64,000 bases of DNA, taken from assembly GCF_001905005.1 (NCBI RefSeq), contig NZ_LWKZ01000024.1, forward strand, positions 429,427 through 493,426. Direction: 5' to 3'. Below the pieces are notes generated by a model. It was not told where the DNA came from. It ran no database searches and was given only the letters and a program-made list of their open reading frames with translations. Numbering within the stretch: the first letter of the stretch is position 1; each line of letters begins with the position of its first letter. Origin of the DNA: Streptomyces sp. CB02923 (GTDB lineage Bacteria > Actinomycetota > Actinomycetes > Streptomycetales > Streptomycetaceae). Shown here one piece after another: positions 34,731-42,520 of this stretch. The translations under genes were made by a program, and so were the position numbers.

Positions 34731-35783
34731 ATGCAGGAGAGAGCAGAAGCAGCCGGTGCCGGAGCGCACGCAGCGCGAGAGGGCTTCCGGGCGGAGGGCG
34801 GGGCTGCCGCGCTGGCCGGGGTGCCCGGCGTCGTCGGTGTGACGCTCGGCGGCAGCCGGGCCCGGGGCGTCCACCGGCCGGACTCCGACTGGGACTTGGG
34901 CGTCTACTACCGCGGCGACGTCGACCTGGCCGCCCTCGCGGACCTGGCCGCCGAGGTCACCGGGGCGCCGGTGGAGATCCACCCGCCGGGCGCGTGGGGG
35001 GCGTGGGTCAACGGCGGGGCGTGGCTGGTGCTGCCGGACGGCAGCCACGTGGACTGGCTCCTGCGGGACACCGGCCGGGTGGAGCGGGTCTGGCGGGACT
35101 GCCGGGCGGGCCGGTTCGAGATCGGTGCCCAGGTGGGCCATCCGCTGGGCTTCTGGTCCCCGGCGTACGCGGGCGAACTCGCGCTGTCGCGCGTGCTGGC
35201 CGATCCCACCGGTGACCTGGGCCGCCTCAAGGAGGAGATGCGGGAGTACCCGGAACCGCTGCGTGCCGCACTGACCGGAACGGCGGTCTGGGACGCCGGT
35301 TTCTCGGTGGCCATGGCGGGCAAGTCCCACGCGGCAGCGGACACCCTGCACGCGGCCCTGTGCCTGGCGCGGGCGGTGGGCGACCTGACCCAGGCGCTGC
35401 ACGCCCACCACCGGACCTGGTGCATCAACGAGAAGGGCGCGCTCGCCGCCGCCGCTGCCCTGCCCGGCACACCGCCCGGCTTCGCGGAGCGGGCTAGGGC
35501 CTGTCGTCAAATTCCCGTCGTTCGCCCGGAGGGCGGGCCGCGCGGCGTCTGGTGCGTGCGATCGCAAGGCGGAGGGTCTTCCAGGTACTGGGTGTACCTG
35601 GAAGGGCCCGACAACGCAGCGAGCGTGCGTGCCAGGCGTCGCGCGGCAGGCGGGAATTTGACGACAGGCCCTAGCGCCCCGCTCGGCGAAATGGGGCGCA
35701 CCGGGCCGGAGTTGGCGCGTTCGCTGGAAGCGGCGGAGCTGCTGGTGGCGGACGTGCGGGCGGTGGTGGAGAGCGACGGCTGA
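34731..35783 (+). CDS. Nucleotidyltransferase-fold protein carrying an in-frame MITE
   Basis: A 350-residue protein with the nucleotidyltransferase pattern GVTLGGSRARGVHRPDSDWD (Gly-Ser, then DxD with Asp residues near 52-56), followed by a helical domain with FSVAMAGKSHAAADTLHAAL. Such proteins transfer nucleotides to small molecules, as in aminoglycoside-resistance enzymes; the substrate here is unknown. Residues 256-314 (ACRQIPVVRPEGG to NLTTGP) come from a mobile element and are not native. Removing the element and one TA copy restores the continuous frame AERA-SAPLGEMG, a 291-residue protein. The message looks leaderless, with TAGGCT six bases before the ATG. Confidence 0.82.
   Translation: MQERAEAAGAGAHAAREGFRAEGGAAALAGVPGVVGVTLGGSRARGVHRPDSDWDLGVYYRGDVDLAALADLAAEVTGAPVEIHPPGAWGAWVNGGAWLVLPDGSHVDWLLRDTGRVERVWRDCRAGRFEIGAQVGHPLGFWSPAYAGELALSRVLADPTGDLGRLKEEMREYPEPLRAALTGTAVWDAGFSVAMAGKSHAAADTLHAALCLARAVGDLTQALHAHHRTWCINEKGALAAAAALPGTPPGFAERARACRQIPVVRPEGGPRGVWCVRSQGGGSSRYWVYLEGPDNAASVRARRRAAGGNLTTGPSAPLGEMGRTGPELARSLEAAELLVADVRAVVESDG
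35497..35671. mobile_element. MITE-like palindromic element inserted in a gene, TA duplicated
   Basis: The ends are perfect inverted repeats: GGGCCTGTCGTCAAATTCCC at the left (35497-35516) mirrored at the right by GGGAATTTGACGACAGGCCC (35652-35671). With flanking CTAG the match is 24 bases. TA at 35495-35496 is repeated at 35672-35673, as a target duplication. Internally TTCCAGGTAC and GTACCTGGAA form a hairpin, and the whole 175 bases are an imperfect palindrome. It has no transposase, so it would need one from a full-length relative (IS630- or IS5-like by the TA target). Net gain is 177 bases, exactly 59 codons. Confidence 0.85.
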
Positions 35784-35795
35784 GCGCGCCGGGCA

Positions 35796-35882
35796 GGGGC
35801 CGACTGCTTTCCGAGGCGTCGGCTTTCTGCGGAACCGTCTGCGGAAGGGCCGGCTGTCTTCCGAGGGACCGGCCGTCTTCGG
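35796..35882. repeat. 18-19-base degenerate tandem repeat, about four copies
   Basis: Units such as GGGGCCGACTGCTTTCCGA, GGGCCGGCTGTCTTCCGA and GGGACCGGCCGTCTTCGG follow one another between two convergent genes. The middle copies are degraded. No gene is seen here. Confidence 0.5.
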
Positions 35883-35907
35883 CACCCGGACACCGGCCCC
35901 GCCCGCT

Positions 35908-36480
35908 TCAGCCGAAGAGCGCCTGCTGCCCGCCGGAGTCCGGGCGTTCCTGTCCCGGTACGGACGTGCCCCGCTCGAAGTCCAGCAGTCGGCGCTTGCG
36001 GTCGAGCCCGCCGCCGTAGCCGGTGAGGCTGCCGCTCGCCCCGATGACGCGGTGGCAGGGAATGATGATGCCGATCGGGTTCTTGCCGTTGGCGAGGCCC
36101 ACGGCGCGGGCGGCGGAGGGCTTGCCGAGGCGTTCGGCGAGCTGCCCGTACGAGAGCGTCCCGCCGTACGGGATCTCGCACAGGGCGTCCCAGACGCGGT
36201 GCTGGAACGGTGTCCCCCGCGGGGCCAAGGGCAGGTCGAAGACGGTGAGCGTGCCGTCGAAGTAGGCGTGCAGCTGGCGTACCGCCGCCGCGAACGGCGG
36301 TGTCTCCGGGTCCTCCGGCGGGCCGAAGGACTCCTGCGGCGGACGGTGGCGCTGGTCGGTCATGTAGAGACCGGCGAGGACGTCGCCCTCGGCGACGAGG
36401 GTCAGCGGGCCGTACGGGCTGTCGGCCAGGACGGCGTGGCAGCGCTCGCCGCCGGTGCCTGCGGAATCGGGAACGGACAT
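35908..36480 (-). CDS. ogt: Methylated-DNA-protein cysteine methyltransferase
   Basis: A 190-residue suicide repair protein that takes the methyl group from O6-methylguanine. The active site is PCHRV with Cys142; the helix-turn-helix region GGTLSYGQLAERLGKPSAARAV and the Asn hinge LANGKNP precede it. The N-terminal domain is of Ogt length. ATG 36480 lies seven bases after the stop of the Ada-AlkA gene, so the two repair genes form an operon. The upstream extension of the frame is antisense noise. Confidence 0.93.
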   Translation of the reverse strand: MSVPDSAGTGGERCHAVLADSPYGPLTLVAEGDVLAGLYMTDQRHRPPQESFGPPEDPETPPFAAAVRQLHAYFDGTLTVFDLPLAPRGTPFQHRVWDALCEIPYGGTLSYGQLAERLGKPSAARAVGLANGKNPIGIIIPCHRVIGASGSLTGYGGGLDRKRRLLDFERGTSVPGQERPDSGGQQALFG

Positions 36481-36487
36481 GATCGCC

Positions 36488-37960
36488 TCAGTCGGTGGGG
36501 AGGTGGTTGATGGGGTGGTCGTCGGTGGCCCACAGATATTGGACGGCGTACGCGCGCCACGGGCGCCAGCGCGCCGAATGCCGTATGAGCGCGGCCGGGG
36601 TGGCCGGCAGCCCGAGCCCGGCGGCGGCGCGGCGCAGGCCCAGATCGGTGGGGGTGAAGGCGTCGGGGTCGCCGAGGGCCCGCATGGCGACGCACTCGAC
36701 GGTCCAGGGGCCCACGCCGGGCAGTGCCGCGAGCTGGGCACGGGCCCGGTCGCGGTCGCTGCCGACGCCGAGCTGCACGGTGCCGTCGGCGAGGGCCGCG
36801 ATCATCCCGGTGAGGGTGGCGCGCCGGGTGTGCGGCATGGCGAGCGTCGCGGGGTCCAGCCCGGACAGCTCCGCGGCGGAGGGGAAGAGGTGGGTCAGGC
36901 CGCCCGCCGGGTCGTCGACCGTCCGGCCGTGCGCGGTGACCAGGCGGCCCGCGTGCGTACGGGCCGCGGCGGTGGACACCTGCTGGCCCAGCACGGCCCG
37001 GACCGCGAACTCGTCCGCGTCCACGGTGCGCGGCACCCGCCGTCCGGGCGCCTTGAGGACGAGCGGTGCCAGTACCGGGTCCTCGCCCAGCAGCCCGTCG
37101 ACCGCCTCCGGGTCGGCGTCCAGGTCGAGCATCCGGCGGCAGCGGGCGATGGCCCCCGCCAGGTCGCGCAGATCGGTGAGGGACAGCCGGCAGTCGATGT
37201 GGCCGGGGCGCGGGGACAGGGCGACGATGCCGTGCCCGTACGGCAGGGCGAGCGTGCGCCGGTACGCGCCGTCGCGCCACTCCTCCACGCCCGGTACGGC
37301 GGTCGCCGCCAGGTGGCCGAAGAGGTTGTCGGGGCACAGCGGCTGCCGGAAGGGCAGCCGCAGGGCCAGCGCGCCGGGCAGGGCGGCGGCGGCACCCGGC
37401 CGGGCGCGCCTTCGCAGCTCGGTGGGCGCGAGCGCGAACACCTCCCGTACCGTCTCGTTGAAGGTACGGATGCTGGCGAACCCGGCGGCGAACGCCACCT
37501 CGGCCATGGGCAGTTCGGTGGTCTCGATGAGCAGCCGCGCGGTCTGGGCGCGCTGCGCGCGGGCCAGGGCGAGCGGCCCGGCACCCAGCTCGGCCAGCAG
37601 CTGCCGCTCGACCTGCCGGGTGCTGTAGCCGAGCCGGGCGGCCAGGCCGGGGACGCCCTCGCGGTCGACGACGCCGTCGGCGATCAGCCGCATGGCGCGC
37701 GCCACGAGGTCGGCGCGCTCGTCCCACTGCGGCGAGCCGGGGCTGGCGTCCGGGCGGCACCGTTTGCAGGCGCGGTATCCGGCCTGCTGGGCCGCGGCGG
37801 CGCTCGGGTAGAAGGTCATGTTCTCGGGCTTGGGAGGAACCACCGGGCAGCTGGGACGACAGTAGATACGCGTGGTGCGCACCGCCGTGTAGAACCAGCC
37901 GTCGAACCTGGCGTCCTTGGACTGTACGGCGCGCAGACAGCGCTCGAAGTCGGTGTGCAT
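36488..37960 (-). CDS. Ada-type methyl sensor fused to AlkA DNA-3-methyladenine glycosylase
   Basis: A 490-residue protein that combines damage sensing with base excision. Residues 1-75 are the Ada zinc domain with Cys34, Cys38, Cys65 and Cys68 (IYCRPSCP, ACKRCRPD); one Cys accepts methyl groups from phosphotriesters. Residues 85-185 are an AraC-type DNA-binding domain (MAEVAFAAGFASIRTFNETV). The rest is AlkA: an N-terminal beta domain, the helix-hairpin-helix LPGVGPWTVECVAMRALGDP and catalytic Asp439 in DAFTPTD. It probably activates its own operon with ogt when methylated. Confidence 0.93.
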   Translation of the reverse strand: MHTDFERCLRAVQSKDARFDGWFYTAVRTTRIYCRPSCPVVPPKPENMTFYPSAAAAQQAGYRACKRCRPDASPGSPQWDERADLVARAMRLIADGVVDREGVPGLAARLGYSTRQVERQLLAELGAGPLALARAQRAQTARLLIETTELPMAEVAFAAGFASIRTFNETVREVFALAPTELRRRARPGAAAALPGALALRLPFRQPLCPDNLFGHLAATAVPGVEEWRDGAYRRTLALPYGHGIVALSPRPGHIDCRLSLTDLRDLAGAIARCRRMLDLDADPEAVDGLLGEDPVLAPLVLKAPGRRVPRTVDADEFAVRAVLGQQVSTAAARTHAGRLVTAHGRTVDDPAGGLTHLFPSAAELSGLDPATLAMPHTRRATLTGMIAALADGTVQLGVGSDRDRARAQLAALPGVGPWTVECVAMRALGDPDAFTPTDLGLRRAAAGLGLPATPAALIRHSARWRPWRAYAVQYLWATDDHPINHLPTD

Positions 37961-38260
37961 GATGCCAGGATCCGGCAGTCACGTGCATTCGGCTGGCGGT
38001 TTCCCGACATCAGCGTCCGGTGACCAGCGGCGCTCCGGCTGCCTCGGCCGCCGCGTCCCGTACCGCGCCGGGTGGCATACGGCACCCGGCGCGGATTTGC
38101 GCCGGGCCGGGGGCGGTGTGCGAGAGTTGACCACCCGGTCGGCCGGGCGCGCACGTGTGCGCAGCCGCTGCCGGGACCCCCTACTTCAGACGAACGGTTC
38201 CGGCCGCGCCTCCCGCGTGTCCGGGGTCGTTCCCATCCCTACGTCCATTCCCAGAGAGTG

Positions 38261-39022
38261 ATGCAGGCAACGACTCTTCTTCCCCGGACCGAGGACCTGT
38301 TCACGCAGGGCCTGGAGCTCCAGGAGGGTGCTGCCCTCCTGCGTTTCGGCGCCGCCCGGCAGCGGCCCGCCGAGCGGACCAGCTGGTGCAACACCGGTGC
38401 CGTCGCGTGGCTCGACGCCGCCCGCGGGCACGCGTGGAGCGTCGGCGAATCGGATGCGGCCGCCGGTCTCGTGCTCCGTGCCGCGCAGGGCCTTCCCGAC
38501 CGCGTACGGGAGTTCACCGGGCCGCGCGGCACCGAGAGGCTGGTCGGCCGCCATCTGGCGGTGACCGACGTCGTCGAGTGGGTCTTCCGCTGGACGCTGG
38601 AGGAACCGCCCGTGCACCCGGCGGAGGACCGCGTGGTCGCGCTCGACGAGAGCCACCACGGGGAGCTGCTCGCCTTCCTCAACGAGCACAGTCCGGCCCA
38701 CTCGACCGGCCCCGGCTCCGCGGACGTCAGCCTGTGGGCCGGTATCCGCGGCGCGGACGGGCGGCTGGTGGCGTGCGGCGCGATGAGCAGCCTGCGGGAC
38801 AGCGGCGCGCCGCTGATGGCGTCCGTCGCGACGGACGCCGCCGAGCGCGGCCAGGGCCTGGGCGCGGCGCTGACCTCGTGGCTGACCCGGCACACCGTAC
38901 GGCGGCACGGGTTCTGCACGCTGTGGCAGCTGGCCGCGAACGCGCCGGCCGAACGGCTCTACACCCGGCTCGGGTACCGCAACGAGGACCCGTGCGTATC
39001 GGCACGGTTCGCCTGGCACTGA
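38261..39022 (+). CDS. GNAT-family N-acetyltransferase
   Basis: A 253-residue protein. The C-terminal half is a GNAT domain with LVACGAMSSLRDSG, the acetyl-CoA loop in DAAERGQGLGAALTSWL, and a final YTRLGYRNED. The N-terminal half, with a conserved Trp-rich start (TSWCNTGAVAWLDAARG), is a lineage-specific domain. Substrate unknown. ATG 38261 follows AGAGAG weakly; a GTG at 38258 is the alternative. The 300 bases before it (37961-38260) contain no convincing gene or repeat. Confidence 0.82.
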   Translation: MQATTLLPRTEDLFTQGLELQEGAALLRFGAARQRPAERTSWCNTGAVAWLDAARGHAWSVGESDAAAGLVLRAAQGLPDRVREFTGPRGTERLVGRHLAVTDVVEWVFRWTLEEPPVHPAEDRVVALDESHHGELLAFLNEHSPAHSTGPGSADVSLWAGIRGADGRLVACGAMSSLRDSGAPLMASVATDAAERGQGLGAALTSWLTRHTVRRHGFCTLWQLAANAPAERLYTRLGYRNEDPCVSARFAWH

Positions 39023-39033
39023 GCCGGACCGGC

Positions 39034-39108
39034 GGTTCGGGACCGGCGGGTACGGGCGCGGTGGGTACGGAGCCGGTGGGTACGGGCGCGGTCGATACGG
39101 GCCCGGCG
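39034..39108. repeat. 15-base tandem repeat, five copies
   Basis: GGTACGGGCGCGGTG-like units lie end to end: 39034-39048, 39049-39063, 39064-39078, 39079-39093 and 39094-39108, each with a few changes. They begin 11 bases after the GNAT stop and end before the convergent macrodomain gene. Confidence 0.75.
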
Positions 39109-39131
39109 GGCCGCGCCCGGCGGGCGTCCGG

Positions 39132-39653
39132 TCAGCGCACCTGCGCGGCGAACGCCCCGTACGCCTGCTCGTCGAACAGCACGAAGCGCACCTCCGCCAC
39201 GGCGGTCTCCGCGGCCCGTACCGTCTCGACCGCGATACGGGCCGCGTCGGCCGGCGGCCAGCGGTAGACCCCGGCGGAGACCGCCGGGAAGGCGACGGTG
39301 CGGGCGCCCAGTTCGTCGGCGACCCGCAGCGACGCGCGGTAGCAGGAGGCGAGCAGTTCCGAGCGGTCCTCGGACTCCGACCAGACCGGCCCGACGGTGT
39401 GGATCACCCAGCGGGCCGGCAGCCGGCCCGCCGTGGTCGCCACGGCCCGGCCGGTGGCCAGGCCCGTCCCGTGGCGCGAGGCGCGCAGCGCACGGCACTC
39501 GGCCAGGATCTCGGGGCCGCCGCGCCGGTGGATCGCGCCGTCCACTCCCCCGCCGCCCAGCAGCGAGGAGTTGGCGGCGTTCACGACGGCGTCCACCGTC
39601 TGCTCGGTGATGTCTCCCGCGACGAGTGTCAGGGCGGGCGTATGTGCGGTCAT
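39132..39653 (-). CDS. Macrodomain protein, probable O-acetyl-ADP-ribose deacetylase
   Basis: A 173-residue MacroD-type protein that binds ADP-ribose. Key parts are DITEQTVDAVVNAANSSLLG, the glycine loop GGGGVDGAIHRRGG (which carries the catalytic Asp in this class), HTVGPVW and FPAVSAGVYRWP. It should hydrolyse O-acetyl-ADP-ribose, a sirtuin by-product, or ADP-ribose on proteins. A sirtuin gene is 7 kb away but not linked. On the minus strand a CATGAT hexamer ends six bases before the ATG, so the message may be leaderless. Confidence 0.9.
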   Translation of the reverse strand: MTAHTPALTLVAGDITEQTVDAVVNAANSSLLGGGGVDGAIHRRGGPEILAECRALRASRHGTGLATGRAVATTAGRLPARWVIHTVGPVWSESEDRSELLASCYRASLRVADELGARTVAFPAVSAGVYRWPPADAARIAVETVRAAETAVAEVRFVLFDEQAYGAFAAQVR

Positions 39654-39660
39654 ACGGCCA

Positions 39661-40018
39661 TCATGTCCCGCACGTCCGGCCTCCGCCGCTTTCCGGAGTG
39701 CGGGGTGACGGGAGCCCGGCGCGCGTGGCCGTGGCGGTGGCCGTCCGCGCTCCGGGCCACGTGATCTCGTAGTACTTCACCCGCTCGTCCTCCCCCGCCG
39801 GCCGCATCCCGGCGGCGTATCTCGTGGTCCCCGAACGGCTGCGGGTCGCCGGTGGCCGCGCAGTGCCCCGGGAAGTCGGTGCCGGACGACACGTCCCCGT
39901 CCGTCGGATACCCGCGCGCCCACCACTCCCCGTCGGCCGGGGTGCGCGCCACCAGCCGCTCCGCCTCGGCGGCGCTCAGCGGGTGGAGCACCAGCCGCGC
40001 TGTCCGAAGACCGGTCAT
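39661..40018 (-). pseudogene. GNAT acetyltransferase with internal deletion and frameshift
   Basis: The N-terminus of a GNAT is intact (LRTARLVLHPLSAAEAERLV, then WWARGYPTDGD and GDPQPFGDHEIRRRD). At about 39800-39815 the sequence jumps, in a different frame, to what looks like the last part of such a protein (DERVKYYEITWPG), ending at a TGA at 39661-39663. The acetyl-CoA-binding core is gone. It lies directly upstream of the macrodomain gene in the same direction. Confidence 0.65.
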
Positions 40019-40087
40019 GACAGGGGATCAGCACGCGCGGCGAGCGGGCCGCACCGGATTTTCCGGCCCGCGCGAGCGGTTCCATGG

Positions 40088-40711
40088 TCACCGGGCCGTC
40101 GTGAGGTACCCCATGATCATGGCGACGAGTTCGCCCTCGAACCGGCCGGTGTCGACGGGGTCCGGCGCGGCGCGGAGCTGGTGGACGACGAGTCCGATCG
40201 TGGCCACGACGAGCCGCGCGGCGACGTACGGATCCGCGACCCGGACCTCCGGATGCCGGGCGAACAGGTCGTGGACGTGGGCGATCTGCTCCCGCTCGTG
40301 CCGGGAGATCCGGTCGAGGAGTTCGTGGGACCGGGGCCCCTGCTCCATCATGACGCGCAGCAGCTGGGGATCGTCGAGGTGGTTGTCGATCGCGGTGCGC
40401 ACGAAGACCCGGATGATCTCTTCGAGGGAGTCGGGCAGCTCGCCGTTCTGATGGCCGTCGGCGGCGGCGAAGCCGGCGTCGAGATGCCGGGTCATCAGCT
40501 CCACCAGGATGGCGTCCTTGTTCGGGTAGTACTGGTACAGCGAGCCGATCGAGACCCGCGCCTGTTCCGCGATGCGGTTGGTGGTCCCCGCCGCGTAGCC
40601 AAACTCGGCGAAAACGTGAGCAGCGGCGGCGAGGATGCGCTGCCGGGTGGCTTCGGCGCGGGCCTGACGCGGCTGTTTACGTGGCTGGATGGCGCGGCGG
40701 TCCGCTGTCAT
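40088..40711 (-). CDS. TetR-family transcriptional regulator
   Basis: A 207-residue regulator. The N-terminal helix-turn-helix reads ILAAAAHVFAEFGYAAGTTN then RIAEQARVSIGSLYQYYPNKDAIL, near residues 22-66. The C-terminal part is the helical ligand domain of the AcrR-like group. AGGAGG precedes the ATG at 40711. It is divergent from the PPOX flavoprotein gene, and a palindrome between them is the likely shared operator, so it probably controls the flavoprotein-reductase pair and itself. Confidence 0.88.
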   Translation of the reverse strand: MTADRRAIQPRKQPRQARAEATRQRILAAAAHVFAEFGYAAGTTNRIAEQARVSIGSLYQYYPNKDAILVELMTRHLDAGFAAADGHQNGELPDSLEEIIRVFVRTAIDNHLDDPQLLRVMMEQGPRSHELLDRISRHEREQIAHVHDLFARHPEVRVADPYVAARLVVATIGLVVHQLRAAPDPVDTGRFEGELVAMIMGYLTTAR

Positions 40712-40753
40712 GACGCCTCCTGGGCCGCCCCTCGAATGCGAGTGGCGAAGACC

Positions 40754-40767
40754 TGAGCAATTACTCA
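40754..40767. promoter_or_regulatory. Putative TetR operator
   Basis: TGAGCAATTACTCA is a 14-base palindrome with one mismatched pair, centred on AATT. It lies in the 175-base gap between the divergent TetR and flavoprotein genes, the usual place for an autoregulatory TetR site. Confidence 0.55.
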
Positions 40768-40886
40768 CAATAGTGCCATGAGCTGCGGCGGATCAGTCCT
40801 TCCGCCGCCGTCGGCGGAGCGCGGGGCACGGGGAGCCGTTGCCGCGCCGCCCGTCCGCCGTGTCGCCCCGCCCGGAAGGAGCCTTC

Positions 40887-41516
40887 ATGACGCACGTCCT
40901 CACCCGCCCCCGGCGGCTGTCCCCGGACGAGGTCCGCGCCCGGCTCGGTGAACCCGAAGCCACGCTGGAGAACAAGAAGATCGACCACATCGACCGGTTC
41001 GCCCGCCGCTTCATCGCGCACTCGCCCTTCCTGTCGCTGGCCACCGCGGACGCGGCGGGGCACGCCGACTGCTCGCCGCGCGGCGACTACCCGGGGTTCG
41101 TGAAGGTCCTGGACGAGAACCTGCTCGCGATACCCGACCGGCCGGGCAACAGGATCGCCGACTCGTTCCGCAACATCGCGGAGAACGAAGAGGTGGGGCT
41201 GCTCTTCCTGGTCCCCGGGATGCGGGAGACGCTGCGGGTCAACGGCCGGGCCTATCCGACCGACGAGCCCGACGTGCTGGCCCGGATGCGCACCGAGGCC
41301 AAGGCTCCGGTCCTGGCGATCATCGTCGAGGTGGCGGAGGCGTACTTCCACTGCGGCCGTGCGCTCCTGCGGTCCCGGCTGTGGGACCCGGCGAGCCAGG
41401 CCCTCGCCGACGAGCTGCCGTCGGTCGGTGAGATCGCCGCCGCGCAGTTCGGTTCCGGCATCGCCCCGGAGCAGTTCGAAGCCGCCCTCGAAGAGTCCTA
41501 CCGGAAGCTCTTCTGA
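40887..41516 (+). CDS. PPOX-type FMN flavoprotein (MSMEG_1061-like)
   Basis: A 209-residue split-barrel flavoprotein of the pyridoxamine-phosphate-oxidase group. Conserved parts are FIAHSPFLSLATADAAGHAD, CSPRGDYPGFVKV, the FMN-binding region IPDRPGNRIADSFRNI and LLFLVPG. Members bind FMN and act on small organic substrates; the specific reaction is not known. GGAAGGAG lies six bases before the ATG at 40887. A ferredoxin-type reductase gene follows after 23 bases, so the two may form an electron-transfer pair under TetR control. Confidence 0.85.
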   Translation: MTHVLTRPRRLSPDEVRARLGEPEATLENKKIDHIDRFARRFIAHSPFLSLATADAAGHADCSPRGDYPGFVKVLDENLLAIPDRPGNRIADSFRNIAENEEVGLLFLVPGMRETLRVNGRAYPTDEPDVLARMRTEAKAPVLAIIVEVAEAYFHCGRALLRSRLWDPASQALADELPSVGEIAAAQFGSGIAPEQFEAALEESYRKLF

Positions 41517-41539
41517 GCGTGCCAGAAAGGTCATCACTG

Positions 41540-42448
41540 ATGCAGCGGACCCTCCTCGACCGCATCGACCCGGTCGCCGAGGACGTCGTCTCCCTCGTCC
41601 TGCGCGGCGCCGACGGCCCCCTGGCGCCCTGGGAGCCGGGCGCCCACGTCGACATAGCCCTGCCGAACTGGCTGACCCGGCAGTACTCCCTGTGCGGCGA
41701 CCCCACCGACCTGGGCAGCTACCGTGTCGCCGTACGGCACGACCCGCTCAGCCGGGGCGGCTCCGAGTACATCCACCGCTTCCTGAGCACGGGGCGCACG
41801 CTCGACGTGTCGCTGCCGCGCAACCACTTCCCCCTCGCCCCCGCGCCGCGGTACCTCTTCCTCGCCGGCGGGATCGGCATCACCCCCGTCCTGCCGATGC
41901 TGCGCGCGGCGACCGCGGCGGGGCTGCCGGCCTCCCTCGTGTACGCGGGGGCGACGGCCGCCTCCATGCCCTTCGCCGACGAACTGCGCGCGGCCTACGG
42001 GGACGCCGTACGCATCGTCGCCACGCAGCAGGACGGCAGGCCGGACTTCGACGCGCTGGCGGCGGAGCTGGAACCCGGCACCCTGGTCTACTGCTGCGGC
42101 CCGGCGTCGATGCTCGCGGCGGCGGAGGCCGCCTTCCCGGCCGGACAGCTGCACGCGGAGCGGTTCCAGCCGGTGCCCAAGGTGTTCGCCCCCGACACGG
42201 CGTTCGAGGCCGCGTGCGCCCGGTCGGGGCGGGCGCTGACGGTGGATGCCGACGAGTCGCTGCTGAACGCCCTGACCCACGCCGGGGTCCCCGTGTCGTC
42301 CGGGTGTCTCGAAGGCGTCTGCGGCAGTTGCGAGATCACCGTCCTCGACGGGGAGGTCGAGCACCGGGACGACATCGGCGCCCCGGCGGGCCGGATGTAT
42401 CCCTGCGTGTCGCGGGCGCTGGGCCCGCGGCTGGTGCTGGACCTCTGA
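41540..42448 (+). CDS. Phthalate-dioxygenase-reductase-type oxidoreductase, FMN and [2Fe-2S]
   Basis: A 302-residue reductase that passes electrons from NAD(P)H through flavin to a C-terminal plant-type ferredoxin. The flavin site is RQYSLCGDP; the nucleotide site starts FLAGGIGITPVLPML and continues CCGPASML. The iron-sulfur ligands are Cys255, Cys260 and Cys263 in GCLEGVCGSCE, with a last Cys in YPCVS. The partner oxygenase is unknown; the neighbouring PPOX flavoprotein is possible. ATG 41540 has AAAGG ten bases upstream; a GTG at 41519 is less likely. Confidence 0.88.
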   Translation: MQRTLLDRIDPVAEDVVSLVLRGADGPLAPWEPGAHVDIALPNWLTRQYSLCGDPTDLGSYRVAVRHDPLSRGGSEYIHRFLSTGRTLDVSLPRNHFPLAPAPRYLFLAGGIGITPVLPMLRAATAAGLPASLVYAGATAASMPFADELRAAYGDAVRIVATQQDGRPDFDALAAELEPGTLVYCCGPASMLAAAEAAFPAGQLHAERFQPVPKVFAPDTAFEAACARSGRALTVDADESLLNALTHAGVPVSSGCLEGVCGSCEITVLDGEVEHRDDIGAPAGRMYPCVSRALGPRLVLDL

Positions 42449-42478
42449 ACCGTACGGAGCACGTCGTGCGGCCGGTCG

Positions 42479-42520
42479 GCCGGTGGTCCGGTCAGCCCGT
42501 ACGCCGGTGGTCCGGTCAGC
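42479..42520. repeat. 24-base direct repeat at a convergent junction
   Basis: GCCGGTGGTCCGGTCAGC occurs at 42479-42496 and again at 42503-42520, six bases apart, with degraded pieces on either side. The second copy contains the stop codon of the minus-strand oxidoreductase gene. Confidence 0.65.

Noticed and set aside
35497..35671. Native extra domain in the nucleotidyltransferase
   Set aside because: The segment has perfect terminal inverted repeats and a duplicated TA, so it is an insertion.
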